Shown here: piece by piece, positions 30,939 to 31,169 of the stretch
Layout of the letters: the number at the start of each line of letters is the position of its first letter
How positions within the stretch are numbered: position 1 is the first letter of the stretch
NCBI GenBank assembly: GCA_963660915.1
Contig: CAVLAO010000013.1
Location: forward strand, 1 to 31,169
Source of the DNA: UMGS1766 sp963660915
GTDB taxonomy: Bacteria; Bacillota; Clostridia; Oscillospirales; Oscillospiraceae
Reading direction: 5' to 3'
Length of the DNA stretch: 31,169 bases
Translations under genes and position numbers: made by a program
The notes under the pieces: model-generated
Told to the model about the DNA's origin: nothing
What the model saw: only the letters and a program-made list of their open reading frames with translations
Databases searched by the model: none

Positions 30939-31169
30939 AAAAGAAAATACTGAGCCTTCTACTTGCGTTGAGCCTTGTGATGGCACTTGTTCCGATGACA
31001 GCGTTTGCAGAAGAAAATGAGCAAAACAGTAAAACCACGATCACCACCGTGGATGAGCTTTTGCAATTTGCAAAAGCGGTAGATAATGGTGAATATGATG
31101 ACAAGGCAGATGCGATTGTATCGCTTGATGCCGATTTGGATTTGACGGGTGTTGCGTGGACACCGATTG
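30935..31169 (+). CDS. Secreted surface protein, N-terminal part only (runs off the window)
   Basis: The first 78 codons of a gene continuing past the right edge. Residues 1-25 form a clear Sec signal peptide: KKK, then a hydrophobic core, and the cleavage site AFA before EE. The mature part reads TTVDELLQFAKAVDNGEYDDKADAIVSLDADLDLTGVAWTPI, which resembles the start of large repetitive cell-surface proteins of gut Firmicutes (GLUG-type or right-handed repeat proteins). That assignment rests on general resemblance and needs the rest of the gene. ACGGAGGGAA upstream supplies the ribosome binding site inside the end of tetR. Confidence 0.75.
   Translation, partial: MKKKILSLLLALSLVMALVPMTAFAEENEQNSKTTITTVDELLQFAKAVDNGEYDDKADAIVSLDADLDLTGVAWTPI

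Noticed and set aside
1..31169. CRISPR array, insertion sequence, prophage, tRNA or rRNA genes
   Set aside because: No regularly spaced repeats, transposase or integrase motifs, or tRNA/rRNA signatures were recognised on either strand.

Overview
The window looks like the chromosome of an anaerobic Firmicute, most likely a gut-type member of the Clostridia (Oscillospiraceae-like). The grounds are Gram-positive style AGGAGG ribosome binding sites, a lipoprotein solute receptor, YqeG/YqeK/RsfS/YhbY/YerC family proteins, a Rex-type operator in front of a fermentation CoA-transferase, and corrinoid methyl-transfer genes. The species cannot be named from the sequence alone.

Layout. (1) 1-5429, plus strand: a complete branched-chain amino acid (Liv) ABC transporter: receptor, two permeases, two ATPases. 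A consensus promoter wrapped in inverted repeats precedes it, and an intrinsic terminator separates the receptor gene from the membrane and ATPase genes. (2) 5464-6180: a DUF554 membrane protein, ending in a terminator shared with the next, opposing operon. (3) 6241-11386: a corrinoid methyl-transfer locus of two diverging gene pairs. Leftward are a DUF2284 metal-binding protein and a UroD-type methyltransferase fused to a corrinoid-binding domain. Rightward are an iron-sulfur/ASKHA corrinoid reactivase and a homocysteine S-methyltransferase whose C-terminus looks like a remnant of a folate-binding barrel. The two pairs are driven by consensus-like promoters that face each other and overlap. 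The set suggests a route that moves a methyl group from an unknown methylated compound through cobalamin to homocysteine, giving methionine. (4) 11408-12827: a CoA-transferase of the 4-hydroxybutyrate/butyryl-CoA:acetate family with a near-perfect Rex box just after its promoter. (5) 12859-17198, minus strand: two cyclic-di-GMP proteins in one unit, a REC/HD-GYP/GGDEF protein and a membrane-bound EAL phosphodiesterase with a degenerate GGDEF domain. (6) 17364-19794: a TrpR/YerC-type regulator (plus strand), then an M24 peptidase, a YqeG phosphatase and ribosomal protein S21 (minus strand). (7) 19832-30059, minus strand: a tightly packed housekeeping operon smc-ftsY-rph-rdgB-yhbY-nadD/yqeK-rsfS-leuS, with a good promoter before smc. 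NadD and YqeK are joined in a single chain. (8) 30162-31169, plus strand: a TetR-family regulator translationally coupled to a secreted, probably large surface protein cut off by the window end.

The parts worth a second look are the methyl-transfer locus with its face-to-face promoters, the Rex-controlled CoA-transferase, the architecture of the c-di-GMP pair, and the regulator/surface-protein pair at the right edge. No tRNA, rRNA, CRISPR array, insertion sequence or phage gene was recognised.
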